Positions 1 through 5,607 of a stretch of DNA of 7,748 bases are shown piece by piece; position 1 is the first letter of the stretch, and each line of letters starts with the position of its first letter. Origin of the DNA: an uncultured Subdoligranulum sp. GTDB taxonomy: Bacteria; Bacillota; Clostridia; Christensenellales; CAG-314. The translations under genes and the position numbers were made by a program. Below the pieces are notes generated by a model. It had not been told where the DNA came from. It did no database searches and worked only from the letters and a program-made list of their open reading frames with translations. Location: the NCBI GenBank assembly GCA_900551395.1, contig URVX01000047.1, positions 1-7,748 of the forward strand. Direction: 5' to 3'.

Positions 1-791
1 ATGCTTGTCGGAATTACTACCCATTTCAGATTGTCGCAATAGAAGAAAACGGCTTGTTCGATTTGGCAGCCGTCAGGCAGAATGCAGGTTTCGAGGGCAG
101 GGCATTGAGCGAATGCCGATTCTTTTATCAAAGTTACGCTGTCGGGAATAACTACGTTTTTGACGTTACGTGCTAAAAATGCAGCTTCGCCGATTGTTGT
201 GACCGTGCCGTCATTGGGAATTTTGCTTTTGCTGCCGCCCGCAATGAGAGTCTTTGTTTTTTTCTCTATGAGACAATTCCCTTTCCCGCTGTAAATTTTG
301 TTTCCGCTTTTCACAAAAATTTTTTCCAATCTGTTGCAGAACGTAAATGCGGACGGATCTATATCTATCGTTGTTGAGGGGATTGTTATGCTTTTAAGAT
401 TTTCGCATTCATAGAAGGCGCATGAGTAGATTCTTTTTACGTTGTTTCCGAGCTTGATTTTTTTCAGCGAGGTACAGCCGGAGAAAGCTCGTTTCTCTAT
501 GATTTGTACGCTGTCGGGGATTACAACGGTTTTTATGTTTTTGCGTCCCGAAAATACGAAAGAGCCAATCTCCCTCACGGGCAGCCCGTCGTATCCGGAA
601 GGGATGATAATGTTGTCGGGACAATCCTCTTTTACGCCCGTTACAACGTAATATTCATCAAAAACAAGCTTGAATTCGAGCAAATCTGCCGACGAGCCGC
701 ACGCCGTCAGGGCGAGCAGAACGCCTGCGGCAACTATCGTAAAAATAACAAACTTTAAGATTTTTAAGTTTTTTGATTGTTTTATATTCAT
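1..791 (-). CDS. BspA-type leucine-rich-repeat lipoprotein, 3' end beyond window
   Basis: The first 263 residues are visible; the reading frame runs off the left edge, so the C-terminus is missing. The ATG at 791 follows GGAGG (801-797) with a 5-nt gap. Residues 1-31 form a lipoprotein signal: basic start, hydrophobic stretch (about 14-29) and a lipobox LTAC with Cys31, so the protein should be lipidated and held on the outer face of the membrane. From about residue 60 there are LRR_5 (BspA-like) repeats with the pattern IPDSV-x-x-I-x-x-x-AF-x-x-C-x-x-L, clear at 91-109, 126-138 and 215-233. Residues 162-193 match the linker common between such repeats in Clostridia (N-x-x-Y-S, then a CLIEKKTKTLI-type segment). 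Family proteins are usually surface-exposed, with adhesion or binding roles in some species; the ligand here is unknown. It is divergent from the kinase-like gene at 960. Confidence 0.88.
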   Translation of the reverse strand, partial: MNIKQSKNLKILKFVIFTIVAAGVLLALTACGSSADLLEFKLVFDEYYVVTGVKEDCPDNIIIPSGYDGLPVREIGSFVFSGRKNIKTVVIPDSVQIIEKRAFSGCTSLKKIKLGNNVKRIYSCAFYECENLKSITIPSTTIDIDPSAFTFCNRLEKIFVKSGNKIYSGKGNCLIEKKTKTLIAGGSKSKIPNDGTVTTIGEAAFLARNVKNVVIPDSVTLIKESAFAQCPALETCILPDGCQIEQAVFFYCDNLKWVVIPTS

Positions 792-813
792 TTGAACCTC
801 CTTGGCGGTATTA

Positions 814-842
814 ATTTAACATGGGCGCTTGCCTATGGTCAA
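814..842 (-). promoter_or_regulatory. Putative promoter of the LRR lipoprotein gene
   Basis: On the minus strand, TTGACC (842-837) is followed after exactly 17 nt by TTAAAT (819-814), a 5/6 and a 4/6 match to the -35 and -10 consensus. Transcription would begin near 807, leaving a leader of about 16 nt that holds little more than the AAGGAGG ribosome binding site. The -10 is weak, and an 18-nt spacing to TAAATT fits equally well. Confidence 0.5.
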
Positions 843-910
843 TAAAATCGATACAAAATTTTTTCCGAGTTTATCTGTTTCGGAAAGACTCGCCACGAAA
901 AACGATTTTC

Positions 911-939
911 TTGACAAAATGCGGGCGAAAAGCTAAAAT
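911..939 (+). promoter_or_regulatory. Promoter of the cytidylate-kinase-like gene
   Basis: TTGACA (911-916) and TAAAAT (934-939) are separated by 17 nt, a 6/6 and 5/6 match to the housekeeping consensus. The expected start near 946 gives a leader of only about 14 nt, just enough for the ribosome binding site AGAGG (947-951). There is no room for a riboswitch or leader attenuator. It is back to back with the lipoprotein promoter at 814-842. Confidence 0.72.
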
Positions 940-959
940 ATTTTCAAGAGGGAAGCATT

Positions 960-1547
960 ATGTACAGAATTATTACTATCAGCCGCGAATTCGGAAGCGG
1001 CGGCAGAACTATCGGGCGCGAGGTCGCCAAAAAGCTGGGGATAAAGTGCTACGACTCCGAGCTTCTGGAAAAGATAGCGGAAAAAAGCGGTCTCGCCCGC
1101 GAATATATCGCGGACAAGGGCGAGTACGCCGTGCATTCCAATTGGTTTGCCAACGCTTTCGCCGCCAGCCGCTCCTATTCCGGCATGTCCACGCAGGATT
1201 ATCTCTGGACGGTGCAGAGGAAAATTATCCTCGACCTTGCCGAAAAGGAAAGCTGCGTCATCGTGGGTAGATGCGCCGACTATATTTTGCAGGACAGGAC
1301 GGATTGTCTGAGAGTTTTCGTGCACGCGGATATGCAAAAGCGGGCGGAGCGTATTGTCAAGGTTTACGGCGAAACGGACGAGTCTCCCGAGAAAAGACTT
1401 GCGGACAAGGACAAGAGGCGCAAGGCGTATTATCGTTATTACACCGAAATGGAGTGGGGCAGGTCGCAGCACTATCACCTGTGTCTCGACAGCGGCGAGC
1501 TGGGGATTGAAAGGTGCGTGGATATCATTGCGTCCGTCGGGCGTTGA
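960..1547 (+). CDS. Cytidylate kinase-like family protein
   Basis: This 195-residue protein matches the short cytidylate-kinase-like family of Firmicutes (Pfam Cytidylate_kin2). A P-loop near the N-terminus, G12-S-G-G-R-T-I-G19, is preceded by ISREFG. The segment IVGRCADYIL (101-110) and strand RVFVHAD (118-124) follow. The C-terminal signature has RR at 153-154, YY at 157-158, YT at 161-162, WG at 166-167 and YHLCLDS (172-178) before a GIE turn. This family resembles nucleoside monophosphate kinases, but it is distinct from the true CMP kinase Cmk, and its substrate is not established. It is probably a cytosolic nucleotide or small-molecule phosphotransferase. The ATG at 960 has AGAGG 8 nt upstream and a good promoter. 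It appears to be transcribed alone; no gene follows for about 770 nt. Confidence 0.88.
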   Translation: MYRIITISREFGSGGRTIGREVAKKLGIKCYDSELLEKIAEKSGLAREYIADKGEYAVHSNWFANAFAASRSYSGMSTQDYLWTVQRKIILDLAEKESCVIVGRCADYILQDRTDCLRVFVHADMQKRAERIVKVYGETDESPEKRLADKDKRRKAYYRYYTEMEWGRSQHYHLCLDSGELGIERCVDIIASVGR

Positions 1548-1660
1548 CGCGGAAAAATCGTCTTTAAACGGTTTTCACGGTTTGAGGCGAGGGGGATTGT
1601 CCGACGGAGGGGCAGTTCTTTGGCGGCGGTATTTTTTGTCGAAAAACGGGATGCGCGGCT

Positions 1661-1681
1661 AAAAAGGCAAAGAGCTTTGCC
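1661..1681 (-). terminator. Candidate leftward intrinsic terminator
   Basis: GGCAAAG (1666-1672) and CTTTGCC (1675-1681) form a perfect inverted repeat. Read leftward, the hairpin is followed directly by TTTTT (1665-1661), the layout of a short Rho-independent terminator. Read rightward there is no T-run, so it would not stop the kinase-like transcript. No leftward gene is recognisable upstream of it, so its purpose is unclear: it may end an unannotated RNA or block antisense transcription into the kinase-like gene. Confidence 0.45.
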
Positions 1682-1778
1682 AAACCGTTGAATCAGCGGA
1701 AAAAGCCTGCTTGAAGCCGCGTACTTTGCGGGTGCCGAGTGGGCGGAAAGGTTTATTTGTCGGGCAATGACAAGCCGC

Positions 1779-1822
1779 CCGACTGTGCAGGCTGCCCCGA
1801 AATCAATCGCAGTCGGTTTTTT
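1779..1822 (+). terminator. Candidate rightward intrinsic terminator
   Basis: CCGACTG (1779-1785) pairs perfectly with CAGTCGG (1810-1816), followed at once by six T (1817-1822). The 24-nt loop is long for an intrinsic terminator, which lowers confidence. If real, it ends the kinase-like transcript about 270 nt after the stop codon; no better rightward terminator was seen closer to 1547. Confidence 0.4.
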
Positions 1823-2266
1823 GACAACGCGGGATGCGTAAGCCGCCGACGGCGGAAAGGGAAAGGCCAAAATCGAAAACGTAAGAGAGCGAGTCAGCCA
1901 AATAAGCATAGCTTTTCTTGCGAATAAGTCTTTTACGGTACGGGACTCATTCCGATTCTGTAGCTTTCGTGCAGGCGATTTAATCTTCCTAATGAAATAT
2001 TCGTCCGCAGCCTGAAGTTTTTTGACGATAGAAAACCTCTGCTCTCAATAAATATTTTTTCTTTTTTTCGGCAAAAATGCGCCGCCGCAGGCGTCCGACC
2101 TTCAGGATGCGCTCCAAAACCGCTTTCGGGTTGTTTCAATATTTTAAATGAAAAGCAGACGGCGCCGCGGAGGTTTTGTAAGGCACAAAGAACGGCAAAT
2201 TTTGCGGCAAGAGGATTGTTTTGCAACGAAAACATTTATATTTAACAGGTTTTTGCGGCGGAGCGG

Positions 2267-2295
2267 TTGACATCGGAAATGTTGTGTGATATAAT
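2267..2295 (+). promoter_or_regulatory. Consensus extended -10 promoter of marR gene
   Basis: TTGACA (2267-2272) and TATAAT (2290-2295) are both perfect and are separated by exactly 17 nt. A TG one base before the -10 (2287-2288) adds the extended -10 element. This is the strongest promoter in the window. Transcription should start near 2302, about 18 nt before the marR ATG. A regulator gene with so strong a promoter usually needs repression, which fits the inverted repeat over its -10 region. Confidence 0.85.
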
Positions 2296-2308
2296 TTTCT
2301 TGACACAA
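2282..2308. promoter_or_regulatory. Candidate MarR operator (autoregulation)
   Basis: TTGTGT (2282-2287) and ACACAA (2303-2308) form a perfect 6-bp inverted repeat with half-site centres 21 bp apart, two helical turns, enclosing the -10 hexamer and the expected start site. MarR dimers typically bind such dyads at their own promoters and block RNA polymerase. That this protein binds here is inferred from position and symmetry alone. Confidence 0.45.
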
Positions 2309-2319
2309 AAGGAGAGATT

Positions 2320-2847
2320 ATGGCAGACAGAAATCATCTTGCGGATTGGCTGTTGTCGCTCAATTCCAGCCTTACGAGATTCAACAAAATGCAGATTTTC
2401 AACACCAATCAGACGGGAGAGGTGCTGCCCTATGTGCAGGCAAATCTCAATTCCACCGAATGGAGCACAATGTCCGTGCTGCACGACATAGGAGAAAGCG
2501 CTATGAGCGAGCTTGCTTATGCCTGCGGGTTTACGGCAAGCCGCACGACGAGGGCGGTGGATACGCTCGTCAAGCTGGGCTTCGCCACGCGGTGGAACGA
2601 TCAGGTCAATCGCAGAATTGTGCGCGTCAAGCCTACGGAAAAGGGAATTCGGCTGACGGAGGACAACAACGACGCCATCAGACGCAACTTTTTCAAGCTT
2701 GTCGCCAACGTGCCCGAGGACAAGCTCAAGGTTCTGATTGACTGCTACGACAAGGTCTTGGATATTTATGCCGAATACTGCGGACACCCCAAGACTGCCG
2801 CGGAATTTAAGCACAATCTTCTCAAAAACAGAAAAATAGACGTTTAA
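2320..2847 (+). CDS. MarR-family winged-helix transcriptional regulator
   Basis: The 175-residue protein has the size and layout of a MarR dimer subunit. Helical N-terminal (about 1-40) and C-terminal (about 120-160) segments would form the dimer interface around a central winged helix. The helix-turn-helix covers about residues 61-88, with MSELAYACG as first helix and TASRTTRAVDTLVKLGF as recognition helix. The wing follows at about 91-104 and carries the typical D-x-x-N-R-R pattern (D94, N97, R98, R99), then the family's usual T-E-K-G (106-109). The ligand cannot be told from sequence. The ATG at 2320 has AAGGAG (2309-2314) 5 nt upstream. The gene is monocistronic, with its own promoter, a candidate operator and a strong terminator. 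It may regulate itself and perhaps the degV-like gene 264 nt downstream; regulation of fatty-acid genes, as by FabT, is only a possibility. Confidence 0.9.
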   Translation: MADRNHLADWLLSLNSSLTRFNKMQIFNTNQTGEVLPYVQANLNSTEWSTMSVLHDIGESAMSELAYACGFTASRTTRAVDTLVKLGFATRWNDQVNRRIVRVKPTEKGIRLTEDNNDAIRRNFFKLVANVPEDKLKVLIDCYDKVLDIYAEYCGHPKTAAEFKHNLLKNRKIDV

Positions 2848-2848
2848 T

Positions 2849-2885
2849 GAGACGGAGCGCGCCGCTCCGTCTCTTTCGTTTTTTT
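2849..2885 (+). terminator. Rho-independent terminator after marR gene
   Basis: GAGACGGAGCG (2849-2859) pairs perfectly over 11 bp with CGCTCCGTCTC (2863-2873), with a 3-nt loop, followed by TTTCGTTTTTTT (2874-2885). It starts one base after the TAA stop, which closes the gene very tightly. Confidence 0.93.
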
Positions 2886-2886
2886 G

Positions 2887-2917
2887 CCTTCGGCGGTCGG
2901 CTGCCCAAGCCCGAAGG
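2887..2917. repeat. Inverted repeat just after the marR terminator
   Basis: CCTTCGG (2887-2893) and CCGAAGG (2911-2917) are perfect 7-bp arms around a 17-nt GC-rich loop. Only three T follow on the right, so it may be a back-up terminator hairpin for read-through from marR. No other role is visible. Confidence 0.4.
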
Positions 2918-3046
2918 TTTGCTGTCATGAAAGCTCGTTTGCGTAAAAAAGGCGATTTTTTTGAGCCAAATAGGGGGGCGATTTGCTTTCTGTCGGGCAA
3001 AAAACGATGTTTTTGCGGAATTAGGACTTTTATTTCGTCAAATGAT

Positions 3047-3075
3047 TGGACATTTTCCCCTTTTGAATTTATAAT
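3047..3075 (+). promoter_or_regulatory. Promoter of the degV-like gene
   Basis: TGGACA (3047-3052, 5/6) and TATAAT (3070-3075, 6/6) are separated by 17 nt. The expected start near 3082 gives a leader of about 29 nt, which ends with GGAGG (3098-3102) 8 nt before the ATG. The degV-like gene therefore does not depend on read-through from marR. Confidence 0.8.
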
Positions 3076-3090
3076 ATAAAATCGGGGAAA
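3054..3090. promoter_or_regulatory. Candidate operator dyad around degV -10
   Basis: TTTCCCC (3054-3060) and GGGGAAA (3084-3090) form a perfect 7-bp inverted repeat with half-sites 30 bp apart, about three helical turns, bracketing the -10 hexamer. Inner TTTT (3061-3064) and AAAA (3078-3081) extend the symmetry apart from a 2-nt insertion. This could be a repressor site; the binding protein is unknown, and its half-sites differ from the dyad at the marR promoter. Confidence 0.35.
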
Positions 3091-3110
3091 TAAATTCGGA
3101 GGTCTTTAAC

Positions 3111-4013
3111 ATGAGTGTGTTGTTTTGCGATTCCAACTGCGAGCTGTGGTTCGACGAGGTGGAAAGGCTGGGACTGAAATTCGTCAGCATGCCTTATACT
3201 CTCGAGAACACGGAATATTTTTATGATTTGGGGAAAAATACCGATTTCGATTTCTGGTACAAATCCGTGAGAAACGGCGCGAAATGTATCACTTCTGCGC
3301 TCAATCCCGAGATGTACGAGGAAATTTTCCGTCCTTATTTCGAAAGGGGAGAGGATATTTTTTACATCACCTTCTCTCATGCGCTGTCCGGCACGTTCCA
3401 AAGCCTCGACGTCGCAATAAAAACGCTCAAGGAACAATTTCCCGACCGCAAATTCACCATTTTCAACACAAAAGAGATTTCGCTCGGGGCGGGACTTCAG
3501 GTCAAATACGCCGCGGAAATGTGGCGCAACGGCGCGACGGACAAGGAGCTTTTCGACTTTCTCAACGATTTTACCAATCGCGTAGCCACCTATTTTGCCT
3601 GCGACGACCTTATGTATCTGCACAAGGGCGGCAGACTTAGTTTGACAAGCGGCATTTTCGGCACTATTCTCGGCATAAAGCCTGTTCTGACCTTCAACGA
3701 AGAAGGCGGCTTGAGCGTCGTTTTCAAGGCGAGAGGGCGCAGAAAAACCATAAAAAATCTTGCGCGCCGCGTTGTGGAGGACGGTGTAGACCTTGACAAA
3801 TATGATATTTACGTAGTGGACGCCGACTGCAAGGAGGACGGCGACTGGCTTGCGCAGCTGATAAGCGAGGGGCGCCCCGAAGCGCGCGTCAAGCGTCAGA
3901 TAGTGGGACCTGTTATCGCGTCGCACTGCGGTCCCGGCACGCTGGGAGTCATTTTCGTTGCAAAGGAAAGACCCATCGCTTTGGCTGAGCCACGTCAAAG
4001 CTACAACGAATGA
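3111..4013 (+). CDS. DegV family protein (FakB-like fatty-acid-binding)
   Basis: A full-length, 300-residue DegV protein. Family marks in order: CDSNCEL (6-12, in place of the usual TDS-T-DL start), the IT-S segment with T61 and S62, YITFSHALSGTFQS (85-98) with S93-G94-T95, DDLMYLHKGGRLS (165-177), the GIKP turn (188-191), and VGPVIASHCGPGTLGV (265-280) with H272. In characterised FakB proteins the equivalents of the Ser in LSGT and the His near the C-terminus hold the fatty-acid carboxylate, and the bound acid is passed to the kinase FakA for phosphorylation and entry into phospholipid. Both positions are kept here. The protein is probably cytosolic and loads exogenous or recycled fatty acids. 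FakA is not in the window, and many DegV paralogs have no known partner. GGAGG lies 8 nt before the ATG. Confidence 0.92.
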   Translation: MSVLFCDSNCELWFDEVERLGLKFVSMPYTLENTEYFYDLGKNTDFDFWYKSVRNGAKCITSALNPEMYEEIFRPYFERGEDIFYITFSHALSGTFQSLDVAIKTLKEQFPDRKFTIFNTKEISLGAGLQVKYAAEMWRNGATDKELFDFLNDFTNRVATYFACDDLMYLHKGGRLSLTSGIFGTILGIKPVLTFNEEGGLSVVFKARGRRKTIKNLARRVVEDGVDLDKYDIYVVDADCKEDGDWLAQLISEGRPEARVKRQIVGPVIASHCGPGTLGVIFVAKERPIALAEPRQSYNE

Positions 4014-4310
4014 CAACCTCTGCCGTTCGGCAGGGAAAAAGCTTTGGAATTTTATGCCCGAGTTGTCGGAAAACCGCGATTTTGCCGTTTTTGCGAAAAT
4101 TCGGGCTTTTTGCATGTCTGTTTCGACTCTGAGCCGTCCGATAAGGATATGGAAGCTAACGGGGACCGGACAAGAAATAGAGTTCTTTTTTCTCCCGCGC
4201 CGACCCGAAAATGGCGAATAAGCTTGCGTCTGCGGTTGAGTAGAGGAGAAACAATCGCGGAAACGACAACGCGAAAAAGAATTGACAAAAAATATTGAAG
4301 CAAAATTGAA
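4014..4310. other. Intergenic stretch between convergent units, no gene seen
   Basis: About 300 bp between the degV-like stop and the shared terminator. Short rightward frames (for example 4044-4298, TTG start) have Arg-rich, low-meaning translations and no family signature. A small hairpin, CTGCC-GTTC-GGCAG (4020-4033), sits just after the stop but lacks a T-run. A weak A/T hairpin with six T lies at 4172-4191. The degV-like transcript probably runs on to the hairpin at 4311-4350, giving a long 3' untranslated region. Confidence 0.5.
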
Positions 4311-4315
4311 GCAAA
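4294..4315. repeat. 11-bp tandem duplication at terminator edge
   Basis: ATTGAAGCAAA occurs twice head to tail (4294-4304 and 4305-4315). The right copy supplies the base of the left arm of the terminator stem. On the leftward strand the duplication gives two successive TTTTGCTTC tracts after the hairpin. Confidence 0.8.
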
Positions 4316-4350
4316 ACGCCTCGCCGACAGTTGTCGGGGAGGCGTTTTGC
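4311..4350. terminator. Bidirectional terminator between convergent genes
   Basis: Arms GCAAAACGCCTC (4311-4322) and GAGGCGTTTTGC (4339-4350) pair perfectly over 12 bp. After one G-G mismatch the stem continues with CCGACA (4324-4329) and TGTCGG (4332-4337). The A4/T4 tracts near the base supply a T-run in either direction, the usual form of a shared terminator. It starts 9 nt beyond the stop of the leftward PlsC-type gene and is the only strong terminator for the degV-like gene. Confidence 0.9.
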
Positions 4351-4358
4351 GCTTGATT

Positions 4359-5591
4359 TCAGCCCTTTGCTCCGTGCATTTTGCCAAGCAGCTCGGAGGC
4401 GATGTAAAATTTGATTGAAAGCAGCGGGTTGTCCGGCATAAAACAGAAATAATCAGTGCCCGAAAAATGCTGGAAGCCCTTGCCCGTCATATAGCTCAAA
4501 GCGTAAATCGACGACGATTCGAATGTCAGCCTCTCGCTCCTGCCGTCGGCGGTTCCCTCATATACAAGCCCGTCGTGGGAAAGCGAGCAAACTCCGCGTC
4601 CCTCCTCCCGCAAAAAGGTTTTGCCGTCTATGCTGCGTTTTTTGAGGACAACCGGACTGGACAGGCAAAAATCCGACGCTTTTATCTGCTCGGCGATTTC
4701 CGCTTTCTGAGCCTTGAACCAGTCGCGCAGATTTTCGAAATAAAGAGGCGCTCCGTCCTGCGGCTCGAAAGCGTAGCGCGAGTTAAGCCTCAATTTGTAG
4801 CCGCATGCGGTGCAGAAAAATTTGTCTTTTTTGCTTTTTAAGGTAAATTCGCTGCCGCAGTGAGGGCATTTGTAAAGTATGTTTTCCAGCCCCTCCGCCA
4901 TTTTCTTCGACCTGAAACAGATTTCGGGATGTTTTTTTATCCATTCGAAGTCGTCGTAGTAAAGCGCCTCTCTCACTTTTAAGGTCACCTCGTCTGCGGA
5001 GGCGGCGGCAAGCGTTTCTTTGTCGAAAAGCTCGTAGCACTGCGCGAGAATCATGCCCTTGCGTATGTCCTTCGCCCATTTCGGCTTGGTCATGTAGCTG
5101 CCGTCGAAGTGCATGACGACAACGGGCAGTCCCAGCTTTTTGAGGAATTTTGCCGTGGTGTCGGGCACCTCCTCCGTCTGCCCGTACATGGACAGTCTCA
5201 CGTCCGCCATTATCCCTATATTTCCGCCTGCTTTTGCTATACGCATGCAGTTTTTTACAGATTCTATGTCGCCCGTAAACAGGCTTTTGGGAATACAGCC
5301 CACTTTCCTGAGCATTTTGCCCAGCGAGTATTTGAAATAATAATAGCGGTTGGAAATAAAGTTGAGCTTGTGTTCCGGCAGAAGCCAGTCCACGGCGTAA
5401 AGATTGTCGAGACCAGACGGGTGATTGCACAGCAGAACGAACTGCTCGGGAAGCTTTTTCTTGTCGCAGTCCAATCTGCGTCTTACGCGGGGATTGATGT
5501 AAAAAAAGCGAATTGCGTTGCGGAAGAAAAAAAGCGCGGACTTTTTCGGCAGCTGCGCGGGCTGTCTGTCGGGAGGTATGCGTTGCTTCAT
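4359..5591 (-). CDS. PlsC-type acyltransferase with zinc ribbon and C-terminal domain
   Basis: A 410-residue protein, longer than typical PlsC acyltransferases (about 240). The acyltransferase domain has the catalytic HX4D motif in NHPSGLD (H57, D62). The segment GGNIGIMADVRLS (122-134) lies where PlsC normally has its PEGTRS-like motif and is clearly diverged. About residues 20-32 are hydrophobic and aromatic, suggesting membrane contact. Residues 242-263 form a zinc ribbon (C242-x2-C245, C260-x2-C263), and about 145 further residues make a C-terminal domain I do not recognise. It probably moves an acyl chain to a hydroxyl of a lipid precursor at the inner face of the membrane. The neighbouring OlsB-like gene 16 nt upstream suggests an OlsA/GlsA-like role on an N-acylated amino acid; ordinary lysophospholipid acylation is the alternative. 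I chose the ATG at 5591, which has AAGGCGG 6 nt upstream, over a TTG at 5624 inside the upstream gene. Confidence 0.82.
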   Translation of the reverse strand: MKQRIPPDRQPAQLPKKSALFFFRNAIRFFYINPRVRRRLDCDKKKLPEQFVLLCNHPSGLDNLYAVDWLLPEHKLNFISNRYYYFKYSLGKMLRKVGCIPKSLFTGDIESVKNCMRIAKAGGNIGIMADVRLSMYGQTEEVPDTTAKFLKKLGLPVVVMHFDGSYMTKPKWAKDIRKGMILAQCYELFDKETLAAASADEVTLKVREALYYDDFEWIKKHPEICFRSKKMAEGLENILYKCPHCGSEFTLKSKKDKFFCTACGYKLRLNSRYAFEPQDGAPLYFENLRDWFKAQKAEIAEQIKASDFCLSSPVVLKKRSIDGKTFLREEGRGVCSLSHDGLVYEGTADGRSERLTFESSSIYALSYMTGKGFQHFSGTDYFCFMPDNPLLSIKFYIASELLGKMHGAKG

Positions 5592-5597
5592 GTTTTG

Positions 5598-5604
5598 CCG
5601 CCTT
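5598..5604 (-). promoter_or_regulatory. Ribosome binding site fixing the PlsC-type start
   Basis: AAGGCGG (5604-5598) lies 6 nt before the ATG at 5591 and 3 nt after the TGA of the upstream acyltransferase. The same heptamer at the same spacing precedes the upstream gene. This favours the 410-residue form over an 11-residue extension from TTG. Confidence 0.7.
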
Positions 5605-5607
5605 TTG

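Larger units (their letters stand above)
1548..2266. other. Long intergenic region without a convincing gene
   Basis: About 720 bp between the kinase-like gene and the marR promoter hold no frame with both a plausible start site and recognisable family features. Leftward frames at 1909-1475 and 2235-1933 lack ribosome binding sites and read as low-meaning sequence. A rightward frame is open from 1842 to 2012 (about 56 codons, bounded by TAA and TGA) and has protein-like composition, including KAKIENVRERVSQIS and later FTVRDSFRF, but it has no start codon at its head. It could be a relic or a dispersed intergenic repeat. Two terminator-like hairpins lie inside (1661-1681 leftward, 1779-1822 rightward), as does a perfect CCGCCGACGGCGG dyad at 1843-1855. 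A T-rich run occurs at 2051-2069. Confidence 0.55.

Noticed and set aside
933..1478. Leftward 181-residue open frame
   Set aside because: Antisense to the kinase-like gene and running into its promoter; no supporting signals.
1475..1909. Leftward 144-residue open frame in the large gap
   Set aside because: No ribosome binding site, runs through a leftward terminator hairpin and into the kinase-like gene, and has no recognisable domain.
1933..2235. Leftward 100-residue open frame in the large gap
   Set aside because: No convincing start signals or promoter and no family resemblance.
2300..2305. Second TTGACA just downstream of the marR -10
   Set aside because: No -10 at a suitable distance before the ATG; it overlaps the right half of the dyad instead.
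2242..3000. Leftward 252-residue open frame opposite marR
   Set aside because: It is antisense to a clear MarR gene and crosses the marR promoter and terminator; its translation has no family signature.
3069..4115. Leftward 348-residue open frame opposite the degV-like gene
   Set aside because: Antisense to a well-conserved DegV protein whose motifs are all in the rightward frame; no ribosome binding site of its own.
4282..4287. TTGACA before the bidirectional terminator
   Set aside because: No -10 hexamer 16-18 nt downstream and no rightward gene to drive.
4044..4298. Rightward 84-residue open frame after degV
   Set aside because: TTG start with a poor ribosome binding site and an Arg-rich translation without motifs.
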